A stretch of DNA of 64,000 nt from Heloderma charlesbogerti (Eukaryota > Chordata > Lepidosauria > Squamata > Helodermatidae), in the NCBI GenBank assembly GCA_026122225.1, contig JANEZZ010000400.1, positions 310,001 to 374,000 of the forward strand, in the 5' to 3' direction. The notes under the pieces were generated by a model. That model did no database searches. It worked only from the letters and a program-made list of their open reading frames with translations, and was not told the DNA's origin. The position numbers and the translations under genes are program-made. Positions within the stretch are counted from its first letter, which is position 1; each line of letters opens with the position of its first letter. This document shows, piece by piece, positions 45,195 through 57,579 of the stretch.

Positions 45195-45665
45195 ATAAGG
45201 ACTTTCCACTAGTGCAAAGCCACCTTGGGTATAACCCATGGAGTTTGTGTATTCTGATCATGGAAAAGATACACAAGTTTCCTTTCGAACAAAAGCACCA
45301 TCTGGAGAAAAGAAGAAAGGCAAATTACTCAGCCGTTTTTTCTGCCATATATTGTAACGTGGAAGAGCCCACAATTTACCAGGCAGTCCAATGTCATCAT
45401 AGAAACTTACCATACATTTTACCACCATGAACAGCAAACGTTTGTACACAATGATGAGGGGACTGATGTTAACCAATTTCAAGTGACAGGCCAACAGAGT
45501 CATATCATCACTATGTCGTACATATACAACAGGACCTACTGAGTTGTGGGGTTAGGGAGCTACAAAATTTAGAGAAAAGTCTGGCTAGGGAAAAATAGAC
45601 AGGTGAAACAAATACTTCTAGCAGCCATTTAGGAACACACTTGTACAATATGATCATCATCTGCC
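45195..45665. other. No gene seen
   Basis: Non-coding. Only short shadow ORFs. Confidence 0.4.
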
Positions 45666-45667
45666 TT

Positions 45668-46190
45668 CCTCCGAGTGCCTCCTCTGAGGGATGTTCAGAG
45701 GATGGCAATAAGGGAGAGGTCCCTCTTGGTGATGGTGATCCAATTATGGAATGCTTTCCCCAGTGAGGTTTCTGATGCCAACCCCTCCAGTACCAGAGGT
45801 GGTAAACTTATGTACACCAGTTGCTGGGGGACATGGGCAGAAAGGTGCTCTTGTGGGTTCCTCGGGTCGACAGCTGGTTGGCCACTGTGAATGGAGTGCT
45901 GGACTAGATGGATCAGTCTGATCCAGCATGGCTTTTCTTATGTTCTTATGTTTTCAGCATCAGGTAAGATTTGCCTCTACTCCTAGTCATTTGATAGCAT
46001 ATGATAAGGTTTTCATGGATCCTAGGATTTTTATTGTTGATCGTTTAAAATTGGTTTATATTCTTGTATGTAGGTGGTTTTATATTATACTATTATATTG
46101 TATTTTTACAGTTTTCAGTTTTGTAAACTGCTCAAAGAACTTTGGCTATTGGGTGGTGGTAAATGTAGTAAATGAAATAGAATGAATTTT
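45668..46190 (+). mobile_element. L2 LINE 3' end, interrupted by a CR1-like insertion
   Basis: 45668-45785 is the coding end of an L2 element (region of MAIRERSLLVMVIQLWNAFP), resuming after 45951 with the 3' untranslated region, which ends in TTTGTAAACTGCTCAAAGAA and CTTTGGCTATTGGGTGGTGG. The interruption at about 45790-45951 is the CR1-like 3' end described separately. Confidence 0.75.
45790..45951 (+). mobile_element. CR1-like LINE 3' end nested in L2
   Basis: It shares ATGTACACCAGTTGCTGGGG, TGGTTGGCCACTGTG and GATCCAGCATGGCTTTTCTT with the minus-strand element at 1116-1612, and ends in TTCTTATGTTCTTATG. Its position inside an L2 tail shows that it is younger than that L2 copy. Confidence 0.75.
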
Positions 46191-46845
46191 TTTTTTTAAA
46201 CTTGCAAAACTAATCCAGAACAATGGGTGAAGAGTTTTGTGCAAAGTTATCATTAATCAAAAATAACAAGCATTTTTCTAGCATAATTGAATTATTTCTA
46301 AACAGATGCAGATGTTTGTTTGCAAATACATATTAAAATTCTATTAAAAGCATTTATTTGAAATGTTTCAATAAAAGAAAACAAACCCACACATGGGACC
46401 AATTGCCTGTAAAATCAAATGCCTTTCTAGAAGAGAAAATGTTTACAGTATGAGGGAAATAGCATCTGAAACAACTGAAACTCTGATTTGTTGGACATGA
46501 AAAAGCCAAGAACAGCTTGCACTGTATCTCCAAGGTTCATATTGGTGCATTTCAAAAAGGCACAGCTATAAACCCTTTGAAATCAAGATTCATAATGAAA
46601 ATGCTGATAGGCTCTTAATTTTAATCATATTTCCAAGAGCTTCTATAGTAGGCATTACTTTTCAGGTCATAAAAAGACATTTAAAACACAATCGTCCAAT
46701 AAGCAGGTGTTCAAGAGGGCAAAGCTATTTAATGTTTATTGGAATGTGTCATTCTAAAAGCCAGATAGCTTTATGGGAAACCAGAGAAAAGGTATTCACC
46801 CTTTGAATACAAAGACCAACTATTTGTTGAACACTATTTTAATGT
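46191..46845. other. No gene seen
   Basis: AT-rich unique-looking sequence without ORFs or recognisable repeats. Confidence 0.45.
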
Positions 46846-46848
46846 GTA

Positions 46849-47246
46849 GTGTTAACATTAGGTCCAGCCTATCTTAAGGAGCGCCTCCAGCAGCACCAGA
46901 CAGGCCGCTTAACAAGATCAGCCTCGGATGGCCTTCTCTCTGTCCCATCAGCCAGGACAGCTAGACTGGTGGGGATGAGGGAGAGGGCCTTTTCTGTAGT
47001 GGCCCCCACTCTGTGGAACTCTCTCCCTAGGGAACTCCGTCATGCCCCCTCTTTAATGAGCTTCCGTCATGCGTTAAAAACGTGGCTGTTCAGGCAGGCA
47101 TTTGGGGTGGGTTAGGGTATTTTAGAACATGTTTTTATTGTAGAATTTTATTGTTTTATTGTATGTTGTACATCGCCCAGAGTGGCTGGGTGACCAGCCA
47201 GATGGGCGATTAATAAATTAAATAATAAATAAATAAATAAATAAAT
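46849..47246 (+). pseudogene. L2-like LINE 3' end
   Basis: It encodes the C-terminal reverse-transcriptase tail ERAFSVVAPTLWNSLPREL and FRHALKTWLFRQAFG, then a 3' untranslated region with CATCGCCCAGAGTGGCTGGG and a (AAAT)n tail at 47216-47246. It differs from the other L2 ends in the window (57.9 and 60.6 kb), so it belongs to a second subfamily. Confidence 0.8.
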
Positions 47247-47249
47247 GTG

Positions 47250-49860
47250 GAATGCTTTTTTATGCTTGCTAAAGGAGAAAAACCTAGGAGTTTGTTGACA
47301 TGTGTCCATAACATCTCTTGATTCCTCTCATCACTTGGTCCCACGTGATTTGGAAATGAGCAAATTGGCTCTACTGATGTTCCGTAATATCATCACTGGG
47401 TGGATCATGTTCAGTGGACACTCATATCCAGTGGACACTCTCCTCCCCTTTCTCCTCATTGCAGCCACCATGTCCCCTTCCAAACTCCTCTCCTGAAGAT
47501 TGGAGGACACCAAGGAAAGGGATACAGGGTGGAGGCTGCTGTATGAGTGGCGAATTGGGAGGAGGCAAGCAGGCACCAGTGGCCATCATCACCACAACTT
47601 GTGGCAGCAAATTCCATAAATGTTGTTTTGGGTGCACGATGAATCTTGATTCTGGGAATAAGGCAGAAATTGTACTATGAAAACTAACAGTAGCAAGACC
47701 TGTTCTGCCCAAAGGATAAATGATAGGCATGGTAGTATTAACTGCACCATCACCACAACAAGTGGGGTGGAAGAATGATCTGAGCCCACCAACAAACCAT
47801 CCGTTTATTTCCTGTTGAGATGGTCACACTGTCAGCCATGGCTTAGGTTTGCATCAATGAGCATATAATATCATTTACAGAAGCTGCCATTGGTCATGAC
47901 TCTTCCCTACAGCCAGAATGCTGTGCCGAGGACTTTGCCAGCACAGCCTGCTCTTTACACTATGGCAACAAAAATGTAGTATTGCACTAGTGTAACAGTA
48001 ATTTGCAGTGCTGCAGTAGCTTCTCAGATTGGGCAATAGCTAGCTGTAAAACAGATTCTGTTGCATCATATGACCTGTGAAAAGTCTCTAAAAGAGAACA
48101 TCCAAGTGCAAGACTGAAGGTAGAAGTACATACTATTATGTAGCAAATAATAACATATATTTATTATGGGTTGCCTGCATGCCATATTTTGTGAATGTGG
48201 GCATATGCAGTGGAAAGGATAGAGGATGCTTAATTCTTCCCCCAGCTGCCAAATCTCCATTGAGATTTCCTTCATCTTTTTTTTTCCCTAGTAAGACTAG
48301 ATATAAGCCAAAATGGAAGAATTTGTAGCGGAGGATCGATAGTTGGAAGAAGAGTTATATTATTATTTTTGTTATTTACTGGATTTTAAATGGATTTTTT
48401 CAGGATAATTTATTCTCCCAAGCGTCCCCTCTAAATTCTCCCCTATAAATACTCAGCCCCACATTTGAGTTTGGGAACATGTATTTGCCAAGGAAACCTG
48501 ACATTCTGCCATTAGGACTGGCTCATGCTTGCATTATTTATTTACTTATTTATTTAAAACCTGCACGTGTATACCACTCCCTGATTTGACATTTGCAGGG
48601 TATTGATGACTGCAGTCCCAACTGTCACTTGCCTTCATCAATCATTTTTAAAAGGGGATTATGGACTCGAGGAATGCAAGTCTATCATAGCCACTAGCCA
48701 TGCGAGCTTTGTGCAACCTCAACATTCAAAAGCGATATAACTATCAAATGAAGACCAGTGGCTGGACAGCAACAACAAGGTATCTGGCCACTGTGGGAAA
48801 CAGGATGCTAAACTAGATGAACCTTTGCTTAGATCCAGCAAGGCTCTGCTTATGTTCTCAAGAACAGCTAACTTTCTACACTGAAACTAGATGTGAAATA
48901 AAAAGCCATGCTAAGGCACAGCCTTGAGGCATCCTGACTGGTGGGTACCCCACTCCAGAAAGCAATGTAACCATCCAAAGTAACCAATAAGCCGTTAAAC
49001 CATTTTATGATATTGATTAGCATTTTCTGCTTGTTAAGAGAAAAATCAATAATATTACAGCAGTGGAACCAAACCCTAATGATTTAGTGAAATTCTAATT
49101 CACTACAGAATGAGTGCCATGCTATGGGGTTCTTAATGGAAAATAATGCCAGAGAATCCTGGTAGTTAAAAACAACAACAACAACACCCTATTGTTGCTT
49201 AGATCTTAAATGCTTAGATGGGGGCGGGGGGCTTTAAAAAGTGATGATATTACCTTTCATTAATAAAACAAACACAGTTTATTTTCACTCAGCATGTTAG
49301 GAGAAGACAAGCAATGAATTAATATGTTCTGTTATCTTAGCCTTTCTGTTCAAGAATGTTCATATGCTTACAATAAATTCAGCATTTCAGTCTTATTCCT
49401 ATTTTGTTCAGATTTGCAGATGGGAAACCAAAAGCATCATGAATTGATTAGGGTCTTAACTAATTAGGAATGAAACCCAAAGAACCTCCTCCCGTAAACA
49501 TCCCAGAGTACTAGATAAGGTCTACTTTATCGAGCGTTTTATAAAACAATGGCATACCGTGTCTTATCTTCAGGGTCGTCTCTATGCTTCTGATGCGTTG
49601 CACTCTGAATCTATTGCATCACTGCATAGTATAGGACAGTCTTCCCCAGCCTGGTGCTCCCCACTGTATTGGACAGCAAGTCCCATCATTCCCCACCCCT
49701 GAATCCTGCATATGGAGTTGCATTGTCTCAATTTGATCTTCTGCCTTGTATGCTTAGTGTGCATAGGTTTGTTAATTATATATGAATTAATTAATGTCCT
49801 ACTGGAGTTCATATACCACCTATTACCAACAAGCTAATTCTCAGTGTAATCACTGTGTAC
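47250..49860. other. No gene seen
   Basis: Non-coding. A fragment near 48780-48860 (GATGAACCTTTGCTTAGATCCAGCAAGG) resembles the CR1-like 3' end seen at 45.9 kb. The other ORFs are shadows. Confidence 0.4.
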
Positions 49861-50235
49861 AGCAGGAGTGGGCAACGTGTGTCGTGGGCTGCATGCAGCC
49901 TCCTGGCCTTAAGTGTGATCCCCTCCAACCACTGCTACTGCCAAATTTATTATTCAACAGGGACTGCACCCCTATGGAATTTCAGTAGCAGCAGCAGCAA
50001 AATTGGCAGTTGCTAACAAATTTCATCAGCAAATTATGACAGTGGTCTAAAAAGACCAAATTTAGCTTTAAAGCCTTTTTAGGTCACCGTTGCAGTTCAT
50101 CGCCAAAATATGGTGGCAAACTGCTGATTGTTTTGCTGCTGCTGCTGCTGCCACTGAAATTCAATAGGGGAGCAGGTGCTGTGGGGGATTGAAATTGGCC
50201 CTCAGAGCCCCCAGAGTTGCACACTATTGATTTAA
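49861..50235. mobile_element. Probable hAT-like foldback MITE
   Basis: CAGGAGTGGGCAAC at the left is inverted relative to GTTGCACACTATTG at the right. Inside, TAGCAGCAGCAGCAAAATTG pairs with CTGCTGCTGCTGCTG near 50137. I could not find a target duplication. Confidence 0.5.
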
Positions 50236-50373
50236 CTTATCAGTCAACCAACTTCCTGAGGAATAGAACCTGTGTGTTAGTGTGTCACTGTGACAAATCT
50301 GCTAAGATGCGCTACTGTCAAGGTTAAAAGATCCTTTTTACGTGCATATATCAGATCGTGCATATGCATACAC

Positions 50374-50617
50374 TGAGAGCCAGTGTAGTGTAGTGTAGTG
50401 GTTAGAGTGTTGGACTGGAGCTCAGGAGACAGGGGTTCTAGTCTCTACTTGGCCATGAAGCATAGTGGGTGACTTTGAGCCAGTCACTGACTCTCAGCTT
50501 AACCTACTTCACAGGGTTGTTGCGAGGATAAAATGGAGAGGAAGAGGAACATGTAAGCCACCTGGAGTTCCTTGCAAGAGGGGAAAAGGTGGGATCTATA
50601 AATGTAATAATTAATAA
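50374..50617 (+). mobile_element. tRNA-derived SINE
   Basis: Head with box A-like TAGTGTAGTGGTTAGAGTG and box B-like GGTTCTAGTCT. The body has GACTTTGAGCCAGTCACTG. The tail has GTGGGATCTATAAATG followed by an ATAAATA run and a (CATA)n stretch to 50640. The same family is at 8366-8640 in minus orientation. Two of the TAGTG units at the start are extra tandem copies. Confidence 0.82.
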
Positions 50618-50692
50618 ATACATACATACATACATACACACACATGCATCTGGAGATGACACACATTAACAGGAGTACCTACTATGTTAAGG

Positions 50693-50828
50693 CAGCCTTC
50701 CTCAACCTGGTGCCTTCCAGATACTTTGTATTACAACCCCCATCAGCCCTGACCATTGACTGTGCTGTCTGGGGCTGATAGGGATTGTAGTTCAAAACAT
50801 CTGGACAGCGCCAGGTTGAGGAAAGCTG
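50693..50828. mobile_element. hAT-type MITE (CAGCCTTCCTCAACCTGG ends)
   Basis: Ends CAGCCTTCCTCAACCTGG and CCAGGTTGAGGAAAGCTG are inverted almost perfectly. The flanks TGTTAAGG (50685-50692) and TGTAAAGG (50829-50836) agree at seven of eight positions. The core shares the CATCAGCCCT phrase with the MITE at 17910. Confidence 0.85.
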
Positions 50829-50836
50829 TGTAAAGG

Positions 50837-51790
50837 CTTTAGATTCAACTCCTGCCTGGATACTTTTTATATAAACAAAACCTACTATGAGGAAACTCCT
50901 GTAGTTTCAGGTTTGGTTTCTTTCTTTTGTTGGTTTGTTTGTTCTTTCTTTCTTTCTTTCTTTCTCTGTCAGCTGTAAATAATCCCCCCTTACAACCCTG
51001 TAACAGCCCCCCAAAATGTCACACACACCAAGCCCCTCCTAACACAATGTATTTGTGAAAGGATGTCATAGGGAAGATGACACACGGGGCCTTCTAACCA
51101 TCCAGTGTAAAGGCTGCAACATCACCTCAAGTTACACTCCTCAGACATTTGGATAACAGCAATTTTGGCTGGAGGGTTTCATGCAGTCATGACATATTCG
51201 CCGTTTGCTTTCTCGTCTTGGTTCCATTCGTCATGTCAGCAGGGAGCAGAATTGGCAAGATTGTAGCCTTCTCAACACATCAGTGAACTGCAGTCTTGTC
51301 CTCTTCAGTCTCCTGCTGACTCAAACAATAAGAGCCAATAGCCAGGATGGTTCAGTGTACTCAGGCCCAATCATACCAGATTCAGAGCTCTGGGATGCTG
51401 ATAGGGGCACCTGTCCAAGCAGATGTCAGCTCAATATTGAAACAGCCCCCCACAGAGATAGATTTTCTCACTGTCAGGAGGACATTAAGAGAAAGCCCTT
51501 ATTTCGCGAGCTTCCTTGAATCACTTTTTCTCCTCTATCCTCCTGTCTTGTAGGGAAGACTTGTTGGTCACATGTAACATGCAGATTCAGACACCTGTGG
51601 AGCAGTGAAACTTACATAGGGCTGGTGGTGCAGATGTCATCCTGGCACCCTGCTAACCACAGTAACCAAATGAAAGCCAGCCTCAGCAACACTTCCCCTG
51701 TCCATGCAATCCCTGCCTCTCCTGGTGCAAAGTCTCCTCTTGAGCACACCGAAGCAGTTTGGCACCACTAATCAGATTCCGGAGGACCCT
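50837..51790. other. No gene seen; CTTT microsatellite
   Basis: A (CTTT)n run is at about 50941-50965. The overlapping 104- and 68-codon frames at 51205-51553 have no recognisable domain. Confidence 0.4.
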
Positions 51791-51829
51791 TGGGTAAAAG
51801 CCTCACCTCGGCCTCACCGAGTCTGCATC

Positions 51830-52200
51830 TTGCTGCCATTATAAATAGCTGCTCTTGCACCTCCTCTTCGTTCTTATCTTCGCTCCCACTTGCTTGCTTG
51901 ACAGGCGGAGAGCCAGTGAGCACGTCGGCAGGGGCATCTACTGCCCCTCCTTCTCACCCCCACCGTTGTCCGGGCCGGGGAGAGAGGCAGGCGAACAAGC
52001 GGGTTGCAATGGGGAAGATGAAGAGCTACTCCAGGGGCCTCTTGTCACTGGGGGAACCGCGGACAGTTGAAGATGGAAATGCAGACTTCCCCTTTCCTCT
52101 TCATGGCCATGCTGGAGGAGCACAGGGGAGGGGGAATGCTGCGACGGCGCGTGGCCCCGAGACTTGCCCAGGCTCATTCTCGCAGCCCTAAACTGTGTTT
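51830..52200 (+). other. Local GC-rich island with TATA-like box; function unknown
   Basis: A stretch clearly richer in G+C than its neighbours, preceded by a TATAAATA-like box near 51841. An ATG at 52009 in fair context (TTGCAATGG) begins a 60-codon frame MGKMKSYSRGLLSLGEPRTV... ending at 52191. I recognise no domain, and I see no clear splice donor at its end. It could be a promoter with a short first exon, a non-coding RNA start, or a fragment of an old repeat. Confidence 0.25.
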
Positions 52201-53828
52201 TAGCATTGCATCCAGATGCACCCGTTGTGTTCTTCAGTGCGCTCCACATTTTCAAAATATTCTGGACCATATAGCTGCTGGTTTGGGTGTCATGATTCTC
52301 CCCATTTCAGAAGCTAGGGGTTGAACAATGCACTTGCTCCCTGTTGCATTGTATGCAAACCTTGTTTTTAAATCAAACGGCCCTTTTATCTTCTATGTAA
52401 GAAAAGACCATTTGGGCCCGGAAATGTGTGATGAAATGCACATTCATGAGCCAATTGTGTAGTGAGGAGATTCAGTTAGCCTATGGGAGGGAGGACTTTT
52501 TGAATTCAAGCAGGCAGGATAGGCACTTAAATCCATAGAATGAAGTCCTTGCATTTTATCTCAGGAGGCTGAAATCTATCTTGCAATGTGAGGCTTTGAT
52601 GTTATTCATATGCTAACAATATGCCATTTCCTCCAAGTGCTCAATATGCTGGAATAAAAGACAATTTGCTGACATTGTGCTGAACACTTCCTGTCCAGAA
52701 TACTGATCAACAATTGACATTCAGTTTTCCAAAACTAATCTGCCCTAAATAACCCGCAACATAACCTTTCAGATTCTAGTTAAAATAATTTATCATTTTG
52801 CAGAATGAAATGATGAAACAGACTATAACTGTATTTTCACTCTGCTTCTAAAATGCAGTTCCACTGCCCCAGGGACTCCTTTCATCTCATGTAAGTGCTG
52901 GCATATGATGTGATTGTTAACATAGCTGGCCACCAGATGAAGTGAATTATCTAAACTGCCAGGGTTTTTTACTTTTATTCCAATTTAAACATCAATTTAA
53001 CACAGAAACTGAAGGGTATTATGAAAGCCTTAATACGAACCATTTTACACATGACAAAGGACTCTGGTTTGTTTGTTTATTTATGTCTTTTTTAAACCAC
53101 TAAAACAAACAAATATGTAATTTATTGAACCTGGAGAAGAGTTAGAAAATAAACAGTGCACAAGGACAGAGCAATGCATTCTTGCCTCTGCATTAAAATT
53201 GAGATGAGCAATTTGCTTGGAAATTATGATACAGGATATCCCAGGTACCTTTTGAAAAGCCTAGACTTGCTGAACACACTCAGTCTCTTACTAGATATAG
53301 TCAATTTCATATGCTCCAGCTGTTCCTGTTCACCAGTAACTATTGTCTGGTTCCTGCCCCTTGTAAATATTTTTTGTCCCCATTTTGCCTTTATGGAATG
53401 CCTTCTTAAAATGTTGTTGCTGGAGCTGTTATTCCTCAGGGTTCAGCCCCTTTCCCAGGTCTCTAGAACTTCCGTTTCTGAAGGGTGAAACTAAACATGT
53501 GCACTACACAATCAGAGCCAAAATAAACATTACTCTTAATCCAGAGCTTGCAGCTATGGCTGTTCTTTTTTCTTACTCAGATGTAAGCATGCATCAATTG
53601 GGCTTTTTCCTATGCAAATTGCAGGCATGGGAAGACTCCAATCTGGATCAGGACCACATTGGGGGCAAGGGGTTAAAGCACCTCATCCCATATCCTAGGG
53701 TTCTGAGCTGGATCAGGTCCCCCATGATTACTTTTGAGTTAAAAAAAGAGAGAAAAGAATAGATAAAGCTGCATGTTATGTATTAAAGGCAACGTACAGT
53801 TTGTCTCTAAATGAAAGTTATAGATACA
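52201..53828. other. No gene seen
   Basis: AT-rich. The 110- and 125-codon frames at 53156-53488 and 53385-53762 overlap in different phases and show no domain. Confidence 0.4.
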
Positions 53829-53831
53829 TCT

Positions 53832-54219
53832 TGGGCATCTCCACACAGGGCTTTAATCCTGCTATTGAGATTGGTTACTCGCAGAGGTCTGCAGGTCCTT
53901 TACATGACATCACCAACCTCCATGGTGTCTCTCATGTGAAATGACCTTTATCCCATTTTTTTAAAGATCAGAGACAATGAGCTATCAAATTACAGCGCAT
54001 TGAGTTCCCTAGTGAAAAGAGGAAATCCCTCAATAAGAGGTGCTAGACCACAGTGCCATCTAGTGGCTGTATAATGAAACATATAGAACATGCAGATAAG
54101 GGGGAAAGGGGGGGAAGGGAAGCTCATGTTAAGGGAGTCCGTCATGATCCTACATTTAAAATGGAAGCCAAAAGCCCTGGTAAAGATGCAGGATTTTAGC
54201 CCGGTGTAGAAATGCTCCT
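53832..54219. mobile_element. TIR element of the CTCTACAC family, copy 4
   Basis: Left end GGGCATCTCCACACAGGGCT pairs with right end AGCCCGGTGTAGAAATGCTCC. The interior has GCCATCTAGTGGCTGTATAA, the reverse complement of the phrase found in copy 1 at about 20060, so the core is inverted relative to copy 1. Confidence 0.65.
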
Positions 54220-54224
54220 TATCA

Positions 54225-55050
54225 CTAGAGCACATGTAAGTACCTGAAGACACCACACTGTGTGCAATGTACCTAGAACAATTTCATTAGAATGGCCACT
54301 TATGCATTGCCAAGAAAGAAAGAAAAAAGGAGATATATCACAAAAAAGAGGACACAGATGTGCATATGCTAATATATATGTATAGATGCAATTTTGGACA
54401 TAATTACTGTCATTTAAATCAATATACAGTACATCTCACCATTGTGTGGAAGACTGTGGCCAGGTGACCTGTGTGCCTGCTCAGTCTGCTGCCCAGGAGC
54501 TCACTGTTGATGGGCTCTGCTGCTCTCCCTTCTCTGGTCCATTATCTTTAAATCAGACTTGGACTGGAAAGCCCTTCAGATAAAGGACACCTTCAAAACC
54601 GATAGCTGCTCTCTGACAGCCCTTGGAGTAGAGGACACATGGCCACCCTACACTGCAGTTGCTGACCTAGGTTGGATCCAGACTGTCATTCTTAGAGCCA
54701 TTGAAATCAATGGGACAAGTTAATTATGGCTAACTAATGTCATTGATTTCAATGGGTCTACTCTAAGAATGACCAATACATTTTGAACTGTTGAACTGAA
54801 GGACAACTCACACATCTAGTTTGTTAAACTTTAAGAATTGCACCCATAGTCCTGGATGAGTGACTAGCAATTAGAGTCAAATGGAAGAGGGCTAACAAAC
54901 TGAGACTACATCCGAACAATATGGGAGTGATACTAGTTAGAAGGCCTGCAGTCTTGGGAACAGTGGATTTTCTCATTATCAATGGTGTACATATAGCACT
55001 GGGTGTGGTCACACAGGACAATGCAGTGGCAGTGGTAACCAGGGCTGCTT
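54225..55050. other. No gene seen; old interspersed repeats
   Basis: 54310-54400 carries the AAAAGAGGACACAGATGTGC phrase shared with 23.97 kb. 54690-54780 holds an inverted pair of TTGAAATCAATGGG and CATTGATTTCAATGGG words (about 54702 and 54738), a short hairpin. Confidence 0.4.
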
Positions 55051-55059
55051 TCTATTGGT

Positions 55060-55680
55060 TATATCCAGTATCTCATCTGTGACCTTCCTAGACAGCAAGG
55101 ACCTTAGTTACAACAATTGCCTGGGCCTATAACCTCAAGGATGACGAGTGTAATCCACTTGATCTGGGGGCTGCCCTTGGAAGGTGCCTGGAAGGTGCAA
55201 GTAGTGCTGAATGCCACAGCCTGACATCAGTTGGCTTAAGCAAGCTAGAGCATATACAACTGTTTTTGCACCAACTGCACTGGCTGCTCATGAACCTCCG
55301 GGCCCTTTTTTAAAGCCCTTTACTGTCTGGTTCCCACATCTTTAAGAGACCGCCATTTCCCATATGAGCCCACTCATCTGCTAAGACCATCATCAAGGAT
55401 CTCTTCTGTGTGGGAGGTCAGTTTGTCTGAGGTATAGAGCACAGCCACATCTCACTGCCCCAGATCTGTGGGATGGCCTCCCTAGGGTTGTCTATACCTT
55501 CCTCTCTTTCATTTAGGTAGAGAACGGCATAAGGCCTATCTTTTTCTAGGGCTGGGCTTGGTAGGCCTTTGAAGTAAAGAAAGTGGAGTTGCTTGCCTAG
55601 AGCATCTGCTTTGGTTTGTTGATGTTGATTTGTTTTTAGATTTTTAAGTAGCCTGTTTTAGAATCAAGGTTCAGGTTCAA
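55060..55680 (+). pseudogene. Old L2-clade-like LINE 3' part
   Basis: With several frameshifts it encodes the usual order LHQLHWLL..., FKALYCLVPTSLRDRHFPYE, THLLRPSS and RHKAYLF, the C-terminal signature seen downstream of L2 reverse transcriptases. Much more decayed than the copy at 59.2-60.7 kb. Confidence 0.5.
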
Positions 55681-55974
55681 AATGTTAGAGGTTCTTTCTA
55701 CTTACCTCTCTGACTCAGAAAACCGGGTATCCAAATTTGTATATCTGGCAAATATTTTCCTACCACGCTTCTGAGATGTAACAAAAACATTTTCTCAAAT
55801 GGAAGAACAAAATGAAAACTGGATGCCTTTACAAATTAAAATGGTACTCGAAAGTTTAAGGAAATGTTACCCCCAAATCTAGATGTACAACTAAAATCTT
55901 CTATTCAGCTTTCTCCTACATAGTTGCTGCCAGATTTCTGCACCCTGCTTTGGGGGTGACCTCCAAGTTCAGAG

Positions 55975-56190
55975 GATGGCCATGTGTCCTCTTTTACAGA
56001 GGACAACCCTCTATTTGAAAGGCTGCCAGAGGACTATCCTCTATTTTGAAGGTGTCATCCATTTGAAGGGCTGTCCAGTTCAAATCAGGTTTAAAGATAA
56101 GCTGAATTCCATTGCTTACCAGGAAACTGCCATTTGTGAGCATGTGTGGTCCTGCGGCAGGTAAAAGAGGGAACTGGTACTGGCATGGGG
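55975..56190. repeat. Interspersed repeat shared with 5.87 kb
   Basis: GTCCTCTTTTACAGAGGAC at the start is itself a hairpin. The following TTTGAAAGGCTGCCAGAGGA and CCATTTGAAGGGCTGTC phrases match 5868-6010 with moderate divergence. Confidence 0.5.
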
Positions 56191-56391
56191 AAAAACTGGT
56201 GCCACCCAGCAAGACATCATTGGAGCCAATCAGAGCCCCAGTTGGCTCAGGTGAGGTAGGGCCAGAATGGGGAGGGCTTTCCCGGGCAGGTTTCACTCTG
56301 GTTCACCTAAGGCCCTTGAAAAGAGGAGCCTCAGGAGTAGCGCAGCCATTGCTTTCATTAACTGCCCTGCCCACCCACAGCTGGTAGCAAC

Positions 56392-56900
56392 TAGGGCTGG
56401 ACGAACCCCCTGATGTCTGGTCGGGTGGGGGGTCCACCACAGGGAAATCTGGGCCACTTGGGGCTCACCGGATTTCCCCAGTGCCCTGACGTGTCCTCGA
56501 AATTTCATGGGGCAGTTTTCCAGCTTTAAAAAAGTCAGATACACGAATGGCAGCTGCCATTAGCATCTCTTGGGAAAACTGCAGCTATCATTTCCATTTT
56601 TTACACCATTTGCGTCTGTAAAACACTTACTTCTACATAAATTATGGCCGTAAAGTGCTAACATCTAAGTAAATTGTGGCCATAAAGTGTGTATGGCTAC
56701 AATTTATGTAGAAGTAAGCTCTTTACAGCTGCAATGTATGTAGGAGTAAGTGCTTTATGGCCACAAATGGCATTAAAAAATGCAAATTATGGCCGTAATT
56801 TTCCCAAGAGATGCTAATGGCAGCTGCCAATAGCGTATCTTGTCTTTTTCAAAGCCAGAAAATTGTCCCGCACAAAATCCTGATGACACACAGGTAAGGG
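56392..56900. mobile_element. hAT-like foldback element G
   Basis: It begins TAGGGCTGGACGAA, close to the start of element D. The interior (56560-56850) is again an array of palindromes, here built from CTTACTTCTACATAAATT...TTTATGTAGAAGTAAG and TTATGGCCGTAA words. CTAATGGCAGCTGCCA stands at the right shoulder and its counterpart at the left. The right end is degraded (ACACAGGTAAGGGG is all that remains), and no clear target duplication was found. Confidence 0.6.
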
Positions 56901-57575
56901 GTAGGCAGCAGCACTATAATCTTCCCCAAGTAGCTGGGAGCCAACCACCATTTACATTGCCACAATTTCTTGGTGAAGCCCTACGTTGAGGGGCATTGTG
57001 GGAAATTTAAATGGTGGACAGCTCTTAGACCCAGTTACCCGACATGGGGCGGCAGGGGGAGTAGAAGGCAGGTGTCAATGGAGGGCCCTGCTTATGTGCT
57101 GAGGTGCAGGCAAGTCCCCAAGAATCGAACTGTCAACAGGGAGGCACTCCCATCACAAAAAGAAAATCAAATGACAAGGTTATTAAAAGTGACGAGTTAC
57201 TGAAAAATGCTAGCATTGCCAAACAGAGGTTCTCTCTCCACTTAGTCTTGCGAACTGTCACCACCAACGTAGTTTTTTAGTATCTCGTCACATCTGGAGT
57301 TGGATCTGAAGGGATGAGAGAAATAACTCCCTAACATCAGCACTCATGCAACCCCTGGAGGAGACTTTTCCCCAAAACATCGGGTGGGCACAGTACACAA
57401 TAAATAGGTGCTGGTGTGACTTCATCACTTGTTTTTCTTTAGGTGCCCAATGATGCCAAGTGCTAATGCTAGACCAGTGCACATGCCATCTGATCTTGAA
57501 AACAAGTCCAATCAATTCTAAAAAGATAGCCATAGTCACATTTTATTTTATTTTTTGGCAAAGCAATAAGGAGCC
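56901..57575. other. No gene seen
   Basis: Non-coding, with only shadow ORFs. Confidence 0.4.
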
Positions 57576-57579
57576 CATC

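Noticed and set aside
50374..50450. tRNA gene
   Set aside because: Box A and B are present but no cloverleaf ending; the long body and AT-rich tail show a SINE.
53156..53762. Overlapping 110- and 125-codon ORFs
   Set aside because: Different phases, hydrophobic by composition only, no domain or transposon context.
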